From the NCBI GenBank assembly GCA_002938205.1, contig PTKZ01000015.1:1-35467 (forward strand): a stretch of 35,467 nucleotides of DNA, written 5' to 3'. Source of the DNA: Alphaproteobacteria bacterium MarineAlpha5_Bin5 (GTDB taxonomy: Bacteria > Pseudomonadota > Alphaproteobacteria > HIMB59 > GCA-002718135). The position numbers were made by a program, and so were the translations under genes. Of this stretch, positions 16,942 through 25,426 are shown piece after piece (the first letter of the stretch is position 1; the number at the start of each line of letters is the position of its first letter). Under the pieces are notes generated by a model. That model was not told where the DNA came from. It saw nothing but the letters and a program-made list of their open reading frames with translations, and made no database searches.

Positions 16942-18306
16942 ATGGTCGATAATTTTAAAACCTGGTTGGAAGAAAATTCAATTACAGAAGTTGAATGTTT
17001 AGTTCCAGATTTAGGAGGTATAGCTAGAGGAAAAATTTTACCTACTAACAAATTTATTTCAGGCCTGTTAAATGATAGTCATAGACTGCCTCAATCTGTA
17101 TTTATTCAAACTATATCAGGGGGGTATGCAACTGAAGATGAAGAATTACCAATAGATGTTTATAATCCAACTGATATTGATGTAATATTAAGACCAGATT
17201 ATAATACAATTAGAAATGTTCCTTGGTATGATGATCCAACAGCCCAAGTAATTTGTGATGCTGTAAATTTAAATGGAACACATGTCATAAATTCAAGTAG
17301 AACAGTTTTAAAAAAAATACTTAAATTATTTGATGAGCTTGGTTATGAGCCAATCATTTCACCTGAAGTAGAATTTTACCTAGTAAAACCAAATCCAGAT
17401 TCAGATTATCCTCTAGAAGTTCCTATAGGTCAATCAGGGAGAGAAGAGACTGGAAAGCAAGCTTTTGGAATTGATGCAGTAAATGAATTTGATAATTTAT
17501 TTGAAGATGTTTATAATTATTGTGAACAACAAAATATAGAAATTGATACGATTAACCACGAAAGTGGTTCAGCGCAGATGGAAATTAATTTCCAACATGG
17601 AGAACCTTTAGAATTAGCAGATCAAGTTTTTCTTTTTAAAAGAACCTTAAGACAGGCCGCTATAAAACATAAACTTTATGCAACATTCATGGCCAAACCA
17701 ATGGAAAATCAACCGGGAAGTTCTTTACATTTACATCAATCTTTATTTAATAAAAAAAATAACAAAAATGTATTTTACAGTAAAAAAAATACTATCTCTA
17801 ATTTAATGAAAAGCTATATAGCTGGACTTCAAGCTTTTACACCCAAATTAATGCCTATACATGCTCCAAATATTAATTCTTATAGACGTTTATTTGCGAC
17901 ATGGGATGCTCCAAGAAACACAAATTGGGGTATTGGAAATAGATCATGTGGGTTTAGAATTCCTTCGCATGAAGAAGAAAGCATGAGAATAGAAAACAGA
18001 ATTTCTGGTTCTGATACTAACCCTTACCTTGTAATTGCCGCAAACTTAGCAGCTGGATACCTAGGTATAAAAAATAAAATGAAACCAACAACGGAAACAA
18101 AAAAAAGCGTATTTGGACAGCAAAAAAGTTCATTACCTAAGAATATGGAAGAGGCTATTTCGTTATTTGAAAAAGATGATCAAATTAATGATGTATTTAA
18201 TCAAAAATTTGTTCGCACAATAGCAGCTATAAGAAGAGTTGAAAATCAAGCATATTTAAAAGTAATCAGCTCCTGGGAAAGAGAATTTTTATTGTTAAAC
18301 GTTTAG
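16942..18306 (+). CDS. Glutamine synthetase-like ligase, PuuA-type (copy 1)
   Basis: 454 residues, GS type I-like fold without the adenylylation region of GlnA. The N-terminal ECLVPDLGGIARGKILP matches the PuuA (gamma-glutamylputrescine synthetase) group; ISPEVEFYL, ESGSAQMEINF, GSSLHLHQSLF (about 259-269) and the NSYRRL...NRSCGFRIP segments provide metal, ATP and glutamate sites. Family members couple glutamate to an amine (putrescine, isopropylamine, ethanolamine) with ATP. Context of agmatine enzymes and a polyamine-type ABC transporter favours putrescine. Its 3' end overlaps the convergent Rieske gene by 4 bp. Confidence 0.85.
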   Translation: MVDNFKTWLEENSITEVECLVPDLGGIARGKILPTNKFISGLLNDSHRLPQSVFIQTISGGYATEDEELPIDVYNPTDIDVILRPDYNTIRNVPWYDDPTAQVICDAVNLNGTHVINSSRTVLKKILKLFDELGYEPIISPEVEFYLVKPNPDSDYPLEVPIGQSGREETGKQAFGIDAVNEFDNLFEDVYNYCEQQNIEIDTINHESGSAQMEINFQHGEPLELADQVFLFKRTLRQAAIKHKLYATFMAKPMENQPGSSLHLHQSLFNKKNNKNVFYSKKNTISNLMKSYIAGLQAFTPKLMPIHAPNINSYRRLFATWDAPRNTNWGIGNRSCGFRIPSHEEESMRIENRISGSDTNPYLVIAANLAAGYLGIKNKMKPTTETKKSVFGQQKSSLPKNMEEAISLFEKDDQINDVFNQKFVRTIAAIRRVENQAYLKVISSWEREFLLLNV

Positions 18307-19535
18307 GATAAACTAAGATCTAAATGCTTCAGATACCAAGATTTAAATTTTTCTAAACCTTTTTCCATTTTAGAAAGAGGGCCAGGCCTATATTCTTTTG
18401 ATAAAACACCTCTTTGATTATCTTCAATAATTTTTTTATCTGCTATTGTTGTAGCATCCCACATCCATATCATTTCATCAAGACTGTAATCTTTGCCTTC
18501 CTCTGCATCTTTATGAACTAACCACATTAACTCAACTTTTGTGTGTTTGGTTGAAACTGGTATAAACGTAAATAATGTAGCAAAATCATTACACATTAAT
18601 AAACTATTAAAAGGTGATGTACCCACTGATGTGTATCCACAATCATAATCTTTAAATTTACCCATTAACTTAGCAATAGGTTTGCCTGATTTTGTTTCTG
18701 TATATTTCCCTTCTCTAAGAGGAGTTCTTTCAGCACTTCTTGAATAATCATTAAATTCAGATTCAACATACTCTCCAGTTAAATGACCCATTTTTTCTAC
18801 CTTAGCATTCCATTCATTTAACATTTTTTCGAATTTCTTAGAAGTTGGTCCAGTATTGCTGCCAGCACCATACGCAATAATATATTCACTATCATGAACA
18901 GCACAGTATTCTGGATGAGCTGGCTGGCAATGATAACATTCATGAAAATTATCAAGTGTCAGTTTCCAATTTCCATCAGTGGGATAAAACTGTCGATGAG
19001 CAATTTTTGCATCAGCCAATCCATGAAATTCAATAAATTTTTTAGTTGGAGAAATAAAATCATCAAAATTATTTGGATTATCAGATAAGTTTATAAATAT
19101 TAAACCTTCAAATATTCTGATGTTACATTTATTCAAGCTCCATTCAGTTTTATTAAAGTTTTCTTCCATCATTCTTGCTGATTTAATAGAACCGTCTAAA
19201 TTATAACTCCAAGCATGATATGGGCAAATTAATAGTTTTTTATTGCCCTCTTCTTCTAAACAAATATGAGAACCTCTATGACGACAAACATTATAATGAG
19301 CATAAATAGAATTGTTATTACCTCGAATAATAATTATTGATTCTTTTCCAATATTAAAAAGAAAATAATCTCCATAATTAGGTATTCTTGAAATATGCCC
19401 AACAAACACCCACTGTTTAAAAAATATATTTTTTAGATCTAATTGAAAAATATAGTCATCTGTGTAGAAAGATTGATCTAATGAATAATTTTTTTTTTGT
19501 TTTTTAATTAAATTTTTTAAATCAACATTATTCAT
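18303..19535 (-). CDS. Rieske non-heme iron oxygenase, alpha subunit
   Basis: 410 residues. The Rieske cluster ligands are C84, H86, C104 and H107 (CxH...CxxH). The mononuclear iron site has H202 and H207 in ECYHCQPAH; the bridging position is E199, where most family members have aspartate. Glutamate there is known from carnitine monooxygenase CntA and relatives that act on quaternary ammonium compounds, so N-demethylation or C-N cleavage of a methylated amine is a reasonable guess. No reductase partner is in the window. I chose ATG 19535 rather than a TTG at 19571 because a promoter (19543-19571) fills the intervening DNA. Confidence 0.85.
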   Translation of the reverse strand: MNNVDLKNLIKKQKKNYSLDQSFYTDDYIFQLDLKNIFFKQWVFVGHISRIPNYGDYFLFNIGKESIIIIRGNNNSIYAHYNVCRHRGSHICLEEEGNKKLLICPYHAWSYNLDGSIKSARMMEENFNKTEWSLNKCNIRIFEGLIFINLSDNPNNFDDFISPTKKFIEFHGLADAKIAHRQFYPTDGNWKLTLDNFHECYHCQPAHPEYCAVHDSEYIIAYGAGSNTGPTSKKFEKMLNEWNAKVEKMGHLTGEYVESEFNDYSRSAERTPLREGKYTETKSGKPIAKLMGKFKDYDCGYTSVGTSPFNSLLMCNDFATLFTFIPVSTKHTKVELMWLVHKDAEEGKDYSLDEMIWMWDATTIADKKIIEDNQRGVLSKEYRPGPLSKMEKGLEKFKSWYLKHLDLSLS

Positions 19536-19542
19536 ATTAATG

Positions 19543-19571
19543 TATATAATATTGATTGAATAAGCATTCAA
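19543..19571 (-). promoter_or_regulatory. Rieske gene promoter (-35 TTGAAT, -10 TATATA)
   Basis: On the minus strand TTGAAT (19571-19566), an optimal 17-bp spacer and TATATA (19548-19543) precede the ATG at 19535. The expected transcript start is within a base or two of the ATG, i.e. near leaderless. The -35 hexamer is one arm of the palindrome at 19556-19571, so a bound repressor would block the promoter. Confidence 0.55.
19556..19571. promoter_or_regulatory. Candidate TetR operator (site 2)
   Basis: TTGAATAAGCATTCAA has 6-bp perfect arms around 4 nt and is identical at 13 of 16 positions to the palindrome beside tetR at 32801-32816; the three differences are all in the centre. It lies between the divergent Rieske gene and the FAD oxidase/agmatine deiminase operon and overlaps the Rieske -35. 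Binding by the TetR protein is inference. Confidence 0.5.
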
Positions 19572-19590
19572 TGAAATTTATAAATAACCT

Positions 19591-20925
19591 ATGACTAATT
19601 TATATCATAAAGATATTTATAAGTTTGATGAACCCATTAAAAGTTATTGGGAATCAACAATCAATACAAACGTAAAATATAAAAGTTTAGAAAAAAATAT
19701 TAAAACTAATATTGTAGTTATTGGCGGTGGATATACTGGAATTAGCTGTGCTTTGTCTTTAGCCAAAAATTTTGATGAAGATGTTGTTTTATTAGAAGCC
19801 GGTCATATTGGTTGGGGATCTTCAGCAAGAAATGCAGGATTTTGCTGCATACCTCCTGCTAAAATGTCAGTTAAAAAAATGTTTAATAAATTCGGTAAAA
19901 TAGAAACAAAAAAATTTTTTAAAAATACCATTGAAGGTTCCAACTTTACTAAAAACTTAATTACAGAATATAAAATAGATTGTGATTTAACAGGTAATTG
20001 CAATTATGAAGTAGCTCCACATCCAAGCTATTTCAATTCAATAAAAGAAGAGGCTAATTTATATAAAACAGAATTTGGAATAGAAACTGAAGTTTTTTCC
20101 AAAAAAGAATTTAACGAAATTGGACATATGGGAGAGGAGCAGTTCGGAGCTTTTTCATACAAACCTGGATTTGCTATTAACCCATTAAAATTTTTATTAG
20201 GTCTTGCTAAACAAGCAGAAATATCCGGCGTTAAAATTTTTCAAAAAAGTAAAGTTAATAAAATAGAAAAAAATTCTGGAAAATTTAATGTAATTTCAAA
20301 TGGTCAAATAATTACAGCAAATAAAATTGTAATGGCAACTAATGGATTTTATCAAGATGATTTATTTCCACAATTAAATAATATGATATTGCCAGTAATA
20401 TCTAACATAATTATAACAAGACCTCTTTCAAAAAGCGAATTAGACTCACATAATTTTATTACACGCAATCCAGTTTTAAATATTAGAAATTTGCTTTTTT
20501 ACTACAGACTATTAAGTGATAACCGTTTTTTATTTGGAGCAAGAGGTGATGTGGTAGGTAGTGAGCAATCATCAATAATTAAATCAAAAAAAATGGAAAA
20601 ACAAATGAAAAAAGTTTTTCCTAATTGGAAGGATGTAAAGATTGATTACAATTGGAGAGGTCTTGTTGCTGTTACTACTAAATTTACGCCTTCTATAGGA
20701 AAGCTTGATGAAGATGAAATTTATTATAGTTTTGGCTACCAAGCTAATGGAGTCAACACAGCTCCATGGTCAGGAAATGAATTAGCAAAATTAATTGTTT
20801 CAAATAGTAAGGAATTAAAAATATCTAAGTTTTACCAAGGTTTGCCAAAAAAATTCCCCTTTCCTAAATTAAGATTATTTTATCTAAGATTATATTTAAT
20901 GTATTGTTCAATTATAGATAAATAA
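19591..20925 (+). CDS. FAD-dependent amine oxidase, DadA/PuuB-like (copy 2)
   Basis: 444 residues, same family as the 15566-16888 product but clearly diverged. FAD site VVIGGGYTGISCALSL at 42-57 with E69; then GWGSSARNAGFCC, where copy 1 has GSGASGRNGGQLG. The C-terminus has FGYQANGVNTAPWSGNELA. A PuuB-like amine or gamma-glutamyl-amine oxidase is most likely, substrate unknown. It is the first gene of a plus-strand operon with two agmatine deiminases, a lipoprotein and AguB; the next gene begins 3 nt after its stop. Confidence 0.82.
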   Translation: MTNLYHKDIYKFDEPIKSYWESTINTNVKYKSLEKNIKTNIVVIGGGYTGISCALSLAKNFDEDVVLLEAGHIGWGSSARNAGFCCIPPAKMSVKKMFNKFGKIETKKFFKNTIEGSNFTKNLITEYKIDCDLTGNCNYEVAPHPSYFNSIKEEANLYKTEFGIETEVFSKKEFNEIGHMGEEQFGAFSYKPGFAINPLKFLLGLAKQAEISGVKIFQKSKVNKIEKNSGKFNVISNGQIITANKIVMATNGFYQDDLFPQLNNMILPVISNIIITRPLSKSELDSHNFITRNPVLNIRNLLFYYRLLSDNRFLFGARGDVVGSEQSSIIKSKKMEKQMKKVFPNWKDVKIDYNWRGLVAVTTKFTPSIGKLDEDEIYYSFGYQANGVNTAPWSGNELAKLIVSNSKELKISKFYQGLPKKFPFPKLRLFYLRLYLMYCSIIDK

Positions 20926-20928
20926 ATA

Positions 20929-21933
20929 ATGAGAGTACCAGGAAGATTTGAAGATCATAAATGCACATTTGTAACTTGGCCTTGTTCTACAGATTTAGAA
21001 ATCGATAAATTCACAAAAGAAATAATTTCTTTTGTAAAAAAACTATCAAATTATGAAAAAGTAATAATAATTTCAGATCCATCAAATTATATAAATGCAA
21101 AAGAATCTTGTGAAAATTTTGCAACTGTATTTTCAATACCAACCGATTGGTCTTGGATTAGAGATAATGGTCCTATATTTATTATAAATGATATGAAGGA
21201 AATTGAAGCAATTCATTTTAATTTTAATGCTTGGGGAGAAAAATATACGCCTTGCGTATCAGTCAAAGAAATGCCAAGATTACTCTTGGAGAAATTAAAA
21301 ATAAAAAGACATTTTTCAAATTTAATTCTTGAAGGTGGTGGCGTTACATTTGATGGTATTGGTACAATGGTTACAACAGAACAAATGTTATTAAATAAAA
21401 ACAGAAATCCAAACTTTGATAAAAAAGATGTAGAAAATGAAGTTAGAAAATTATTAGGTATTGAAAAAATAATTTGGTTAAAAAAAGGACTTTATGAAGA
21501 CAAAAGTACTGATGGACATGTTGACTGTGTAGCAGAATATTTAGCCCCTGGAAAAATATTGATACAAACGATTTATGAAAAAAATAATCCTAATTATGAA
21601 TTATTAAAAGAAAATTTAAAAATTATACAAAATGAAACAGATGCTTCGGGAAATAAATTAGACATAATTGAAATGCCTTATCTGCCTTATTTTGCAAAAA
21701 AATATAAGAATAAAAAATATGTATCACCTTACACAAATTATTATATAGCCAATGGAGTAGTTATGGTACCAGAAGTTGATAAATTTATGGATGAAAAAGC
21801 TTATAAAATAATTGAACAAATTTATCCAAATAGAGATATTATTCCTACTAAATCATACTATCAAGCCATTGGTGGTGGTGGACCAGGTTGCATCACTCAA
21901 CAACTTCCAAAAATTCAAAATGCAGAAATTTAA
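20929..21933 (+). CDS. Agmatine deiminase-family protein (divergent paralogue)
   Basis: 334 residues, PAD_porph family. Catalytic residues expected for agmatine deiminase are kept: D79 (WIRDNG), E135 (LILEGGG), H197 and D199 (DGHVD) and nucleophile C321 (GPGCITQQ). Residues around them differ from the downstream copy: GGGVTFDG versus GGSIHVDG, HVDCVAEY versus HVDNIACF, GGPGC versus GNVHC, and a shorter N-terminus. It hydrolyses a guanidino compound by family knowledge; the altered pocket suggests a substrate other than agmatine, but this is inference. It overlaps the small lipoprotein gene by 14 bp. Confidence 0.85.
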   Translation: MRVPGRFEDHKCTFVTWPCSTDLEIDKFTKEIISFVKKLSNYEKVIIISDPSNYINAKESCENFATVFSIPTDWSWIRDNGPIFIINDMKEIEAIHFNFNAWGEKYTPCVSVKEMPRLLLEKLKIKRHFSNLILEGGGVTFDGIGTMVTTEQMLLNKNRNPNFDKKDVENEVRKLLGIEKIIWLKKGLYEDKSTDGHVDCVAEYLAPGKILIQTIYEKNNPNYELLKENLKIIQNETDASGNKLDIIEMPYLPYFAKKYKNKKYVSPYTNYYIANGVVMVPEVDKFMDEKAYKIIEQIYPNRDIIPTKSYYQAIGGGGPGCITQQLPKIQNAEI

Positions 21934-22060
21934 AATCTTTATAATTCTAATTTTATCATTTTTTTTATTAGAAAGCTGTAATGACTATTCTGTAAAAAAA
22001 GGTAAAAAGGGTAATTTTTCGTTTAGAAAATGTTCAAGTTGCAATGTTTCAGCTAATTAA
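21920..22060 (+). CDS. Small predicted lipoprotein, 46 residues
   Basis: ATG at 21920, inside the last codons of the upstream deiminase gene in another frame, stop at 22058-22060, and the next gene's ATG follows with no gap, a layout typical of translational coupling. The N-terminus is K-positive (MQKFK), then a hydrophobic stretch IFIILILSFFLL, then lipobox LESC with C20 as the lipidated residue. The 26-residue mature part is basic and carries CSSC (38-41). No family recognised. Tiny lipoproteins are known in alphaproteobacteria, but a role in this operon is unknown. It is too short for most gene callers. Confidence 0.62.
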   Translation: MQKFKIFIILILSFFLLESCNDYSVKKGKKGNFSFRKCSSCNVSAN

Positions 22061-23107
22061 ATGATTACACCAAAAAAAAATAATTTTTATATGCCAGCAG
22101 AATGGTACCCTCATGAATGCTGCTGGATGCAATGGCCATATAATAATCCCAATCATGATGGCTATGGAGCTATTCCTTCTTGGTCACATTTTGATTTCGA
22201 AAAAGGTAAATTTGCGTGGGCAAAAGTCGCAAAATCAATTTCAGAATTTGAAAATGTTAAAATGATTGTTCATCCAGAAAATATTTCTGAAGCAAAAAAA
22301 ATGCTTGATCAAAAAATAGAGATTATTGAATTTAAAATTGATGATTGTTGGGCAAGGGATACTGGTGCAATTTTTTTATTAAATAATGAAAATAAACTTG
22401 GAGGAATCGATTGGGAATTTAACGGATGGGGAAAATTTAAACCTTATGACTCAGATAATAAAGTGGCTAAATTTATGATAGAATATTCTTCAGCTAAATA
22501 CTTTAATAATAATATGATCCTCGAAGGCGGATCTATCCATGTTGATGGAGAAGGTACTTTATTAACAACTGAGCAATGTTTACTTAATAAAAATAGAAAT
22601 CCTAAGCTTTCAAAGGAAGAAATAGAAATGAATTTAAAGGAATTTTTAAATATTAGTAAAATTATTTGGCTAAAAAATGGAACTGATGAGGGAACAGATG
22701 GTCATGTTGATAACATTGCATGCTTTGCTAAACCTGGAACTGTATTAGCTTTAAGTTGTGATGATAAACAAGATTCTTTTTATGAAAAAATAAATGAAAA
22801 CTTAGAAATTTTGAAAACTTCAATTGATAGTAAAGGAAGGAGATTAAATATTATTGAAATTGAAATGTCAAAGAAAAGACTAATACCTAATGATCAAGAA
22901 CCTAGCTCCTATATAAATTTTTATATTGCTAATAAAGGTATAGTAATGCCTAGTTTTGATGACCAAAAAGCCGATTTAAATGCGCAATCTATTATACAAA
23001 CAACCTTTCCTGATAGAAAAATTATTGCTATTAATGGAATAGATATTTCTTTGGGCGGAGGAAATGTTCATTGTATAACGCAACAACAACCTATAAGCTC
23101 TTTATAG
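22061..23107 (+). CDS. aguA: Agmatine deiminase
   Basis: 348 residues. It converts agmatine to N-carbamoylputrescine plus ammonia. All canonical motifs are present: MPAEWYPHECCWMQWP at the N-terminus, CWARDTG with D100, ILEGGSIHVDGEGT with E155, TDGHVDNIACF with H215 and D217, and GGGNVHCITQQQP with nucleophile C338. AguB, the enzyme for the next step, follows after 15 nt. This copy is the orthodox agmatine deiminase of the pair. Confidence 0.94.
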   Translation: MITPKKNNFYMPAEWYPHECCWMQWPYNNPNHDGYGAIPSWSHFDFEKGKFAWAKVAKSISEFENVKMIVHPENISEAKKMLDQKIEIIEFKIDDCWARDTGAIFLLNNENKLGGIDWEFNGWGKFKPYDSDNKVAKFMIEYSSAKYFNNNMILEGGSIHVDGEGTLLTTEQCLLNKNRNPKLSKEEIEMNLKEFLNISKIIWLKNGTDEGTDGHVDNIACFAKPGTVLALSCDDKQDSFYEKINENLEILKTSIDSKGRRLNIIEIEMSKKRLIPNDQEPSSYINFYIANKGIVMPSFDDQKADLNAQSIIQTTFPDRKIIAINGIDISLGGGNVHCITQQQPISSL

Positions 23108-23122
23108 AAGAAAGAAAAAGAT

Positions 23123-23992
23123 ATGAAAATTAAAGTTGCAGCAACACAAATGACTTGTAGCTGGACTATAGAAGAAAATATAAATAAAGCTATAAATTTA
23201 ATTAAAGAAGGTGCTGAAAAAGGAGCAAATATAATTCTACTTCAAGAACTTTTTCAAACACCATATTTTTGTATTCAATATGATGAAGATATTTTTAAAT
23301 TAGCTGAAACTTTTGAAAATAATAAAGTACTTAAAATAATGAGCGATTTAGCTAAAAGTCTAAATGTTGTTTTGCCAATAAGTTTTTTTGAAAAGGATAA
23401 TAATGCTTACTTTAACTCTATTGCAATTATTAATGCTAATGGCGAAATATTAGGCAAATATCGTAAATCACATATACCTGATGGTCCGGGCTATCTTGAA
23501 AAATATTACTTCAACATAGGCAACACTGGTTTTAAAGTTTGGGAGACAAAATTTGGGAAAATAGGAATCGGTATATGCTGGGATCAATGGTTCCCAGAAG
23601 CAGCAAGAATTATGGCATTAAAAGGTGCAGAAATATTGTTTTATCCAACAGCAATCGGTGATGAATTAATGAGTGAATATGATAGTTCTGGTGCTTGGCA
23701 GAGAGTAATGCAAGGTCATGCAGCTGCAAATATCATGCCAGTTGTTGCTTCGAATAGAATTGGATCAGAATCTGTTAAAGGTCAAACAAATGGCTTCTAT
23801 GGAAGCTCTTTTATTTGTGACAGAACTGGTAAGATATTAGCTGAAGCTTCAAAAGACAAAGAAGAGATTATTGTTGCTGAAATTGATACTGAGGAAGATC
23901 ACTTATTCAGAAGAAACTGGGGACTTTTTAGAGATAGAAGGACAGATCTGTATAAAGAAATTTTAACCCTTGATGGTAAAATTAAAGATTAA
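23123..23992 (+). CDS. aguB: N-carbamoylputrescine amidase
   Basis: 289 residues, nitrilase superfamily. It hydrolyses N-carbamoylputrescine to putrescine, CO2 and ammonia. Catalytic triad E42 (LLQELFQTPYF), K115 (GKYRKSHIPDGPGY) and C152 (GICWDQWFPEAAR). The Q.LFQTPYFC and H(I)PDGPG(Y)LEKYYF segments are those of AguB rather than of other nitrilases. It ends the plus-strand operon and overlaps the convergent GS-like gene by 11 bp. Confidence 0.94.
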   Translation: MKIKVAATQMTCSWTIEENINKAINLIKEGAEKGANIILLQELFQTPYFCIQYDEDIFKLAETFENNKVLKIMSDLAKSLNVVLPISFFEKDNNAYFNSIAIINANGEILGKYRKSHIPDGPGYLEKYYFNIGNTGFKVWETKFGKIGIGICWDQWFPEAARIMALKGAEILFYPTAIGDELMSEYDSSGAWQRVMQGHAAANIMPVVASNRIGSESVKGQTNGFYGSSFICDRTGKILAEASKDKEEIIVAEIDTEEDHLFRRNWGLFRDRRTDLYKEILTLDGKIKD

Positions 23993-25367
23993 GATACCAT
24001 TTGTATTCTATATCTGAAATTTCTGAATAAAAAGATTTTAATTCTTTTCTTTTTAAATCTGAGTACATATTTACATATTCTTCAGAGTAATAACTTTTAC
24101 AGAATTCTGAATTTTCAAATAAGCCAATTGACATTTCTATAGTTTTTGGCATTTCAGGATCAGCATCTGCACATGCATTATCTATGCGAAATTTAGAGGG
24201 TTCTAATTTATTTATTAAACCTAAATGTATACCTGATAGTATAGCCGCAAGAACTAAATATGAATTAGCTTCTGCTCCAGCAACTCGATGTTCGATTCTT
24301 TTTGCATTATTATCACTTCTTGGAATTCTAAACGCTACTGATCTGTTATTAGGTCCCCATGAATTATTTACTGGAACAAATTGATCAGGCTCAAAACGTC
24401 TATAAGAATTGACATTAGGAGCAAAAATTAAAAAATTATCATAAGTTGTTTTTTGTAAACCGCCAATTGCAAAACGTAATTGTTCACTACCCTCTTCATT
24501 TTTACTTGCAAAAATATTTTTATTGTCTTGGTCAAAAATACTTAAGTGAACATGCATTCCACTGCCAGTTTCATTTACAAAAGGTTTTGAAAGAAAACTT
24601 GCTTCATAATCATGTTTTATAGCTGTTTCTTTAATTACACGTCTTAATAACGATGCATCATCAGCAGCTTTAAGAGCTTCATCGGTATGTTTTAAATTTA
24701 TTTCAAATTGAGCGGGAGCAAACTCTGAAGAAGCTGTTGTGGCAGGTATATTTTGTATTTTACAAAATTTATTTACATCCTCTAAAAATTCATAAAATTC
24801 ATCTAATTCTCGCATCCCATAAACTTGAGTCCCCTCACTCTTTCTGTTTGTCTCATTTGATATCGCTGAAATTGGTTTTTCTAAAATACTTTTTCTTTTA
24901 TTAAAAAGATAAAATTCTAATTCAAAAGCAATCTTAAAAGACAGTTTCAAATCATCAAATTTTTCTAAAACTTTAGCTAAAACATTTCTTGGATCAACAA
25001 TAGAACTATATCTAGATTCATCTTGTATTGTAATTAAAACTTGTGCTAATGAATCCTTATGCCAAGGCATTTTTTTTAAAGTTCCAGCTACTGGATAATA
25101 AGTGGCATCTGGATCTCCATCACTAAAACCTCTACCAGCTGCATCAGGGCAATAACCTGTTACATCTAGCAGAAAAGTTGAATAACAAAATTGAATTCCA
25201 GATTTAAATAATTTTTCTGCTTCGTTAATTGGGAGCCTTTTACCTCTTATGATACCTGATAAATCACTTAAAATGGCATCAACATATTTTATGTTAGGGT
25301 TGTTTTTAAAAAAACTATTAAACTCATCTAGAGTTCCTAAGGAAACTTTATTATAATTTAAAGTCAT
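23982..25367 (-). CDS. Glutamine synthetase-like ligase, PuuA-type (copy 2)
   Basis: 461 residues from the chosen ATG at 25367; an in-frame TTG at 25427 would add 20 unlikely residues and would overlap the divergent amidase start. Same family as the 16942 gene: DAILSDLSGIIRGKRLP near the N-terminus, AFELEFYLF, APAQFEINL, GSGMHVHLSIF, and NSYRRFEPDQFVPVN followed by NRSVAFRIP. It would glutamylate an amine with ATP; which one is open. It differs enough from copy 1 to have another substrate. Divergent from the amidase gene with a 59-bp spacer, so both may share a control region. Confidence 0.84.
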   Translation of the reverse strand: MTLNYNKVSLGTLDEFNSFFKNNPNIKYVDAILSDLSGIIRGKRLPINEAEKLFKSGIQFCYSTFLLDVTGYCPDAAGRGFSDGDPDATYYPVAGTLKKMPWHKDSLAQVLITIQDESRYSSIVDPRNVLAKVLEKFDDLKLSFKIAFELEFYLFNKRKSILEKPISAISNETNRKSEGTQVYGMRELDEFYEFLEDVNKFCKIQNIPATTASSEFAPAQFEINLKHTDEALKAADDASLLRRVIKETAIKHDYEASFLSKPFVNETGSGMHVHLSIFDQDNKNIFASKNEEGSEQLRFAIGGLQKTTYDNFLIFAPNVNSYRRFEPDQFVPVNNSWGPNNRSVAFRIPRSDNNAKRIEHRVAGAEANSYLVLAAILSGIHLGLINKLEPSKFRIDNACADADPEMPKTIEMSIGLFENSEFCKSYYSEEYVNMYSDLKRKELKSFYSEISDIEYKWYLNL

Positions 25368-25426
25368 ATAAAATTTATATGAAATAATTATTTGAATGTC
25401 TATGTATTTAAAATAAAAGATTAACA

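Noticed and set aside
19536..19571. TTG-initiated extension of the Rieske protein
   Set aside because: The region contains a well-spaced promoter and palindrome; ATG 19535 fits better.
21812..21919. Upstream 36 codons of the longer frame containing the small lipoprotein
   Set aside because: These codons are a frame-shifted shadow of the deiminase gene; the signal peptide begins at the ATG at 21920.
25366..25380. ATATAAAATTTATAT palindrome at the start of the GS-like gene
   Set aside because: Made of A and T only, expected by chance at this composition, and overlaps the start codon.
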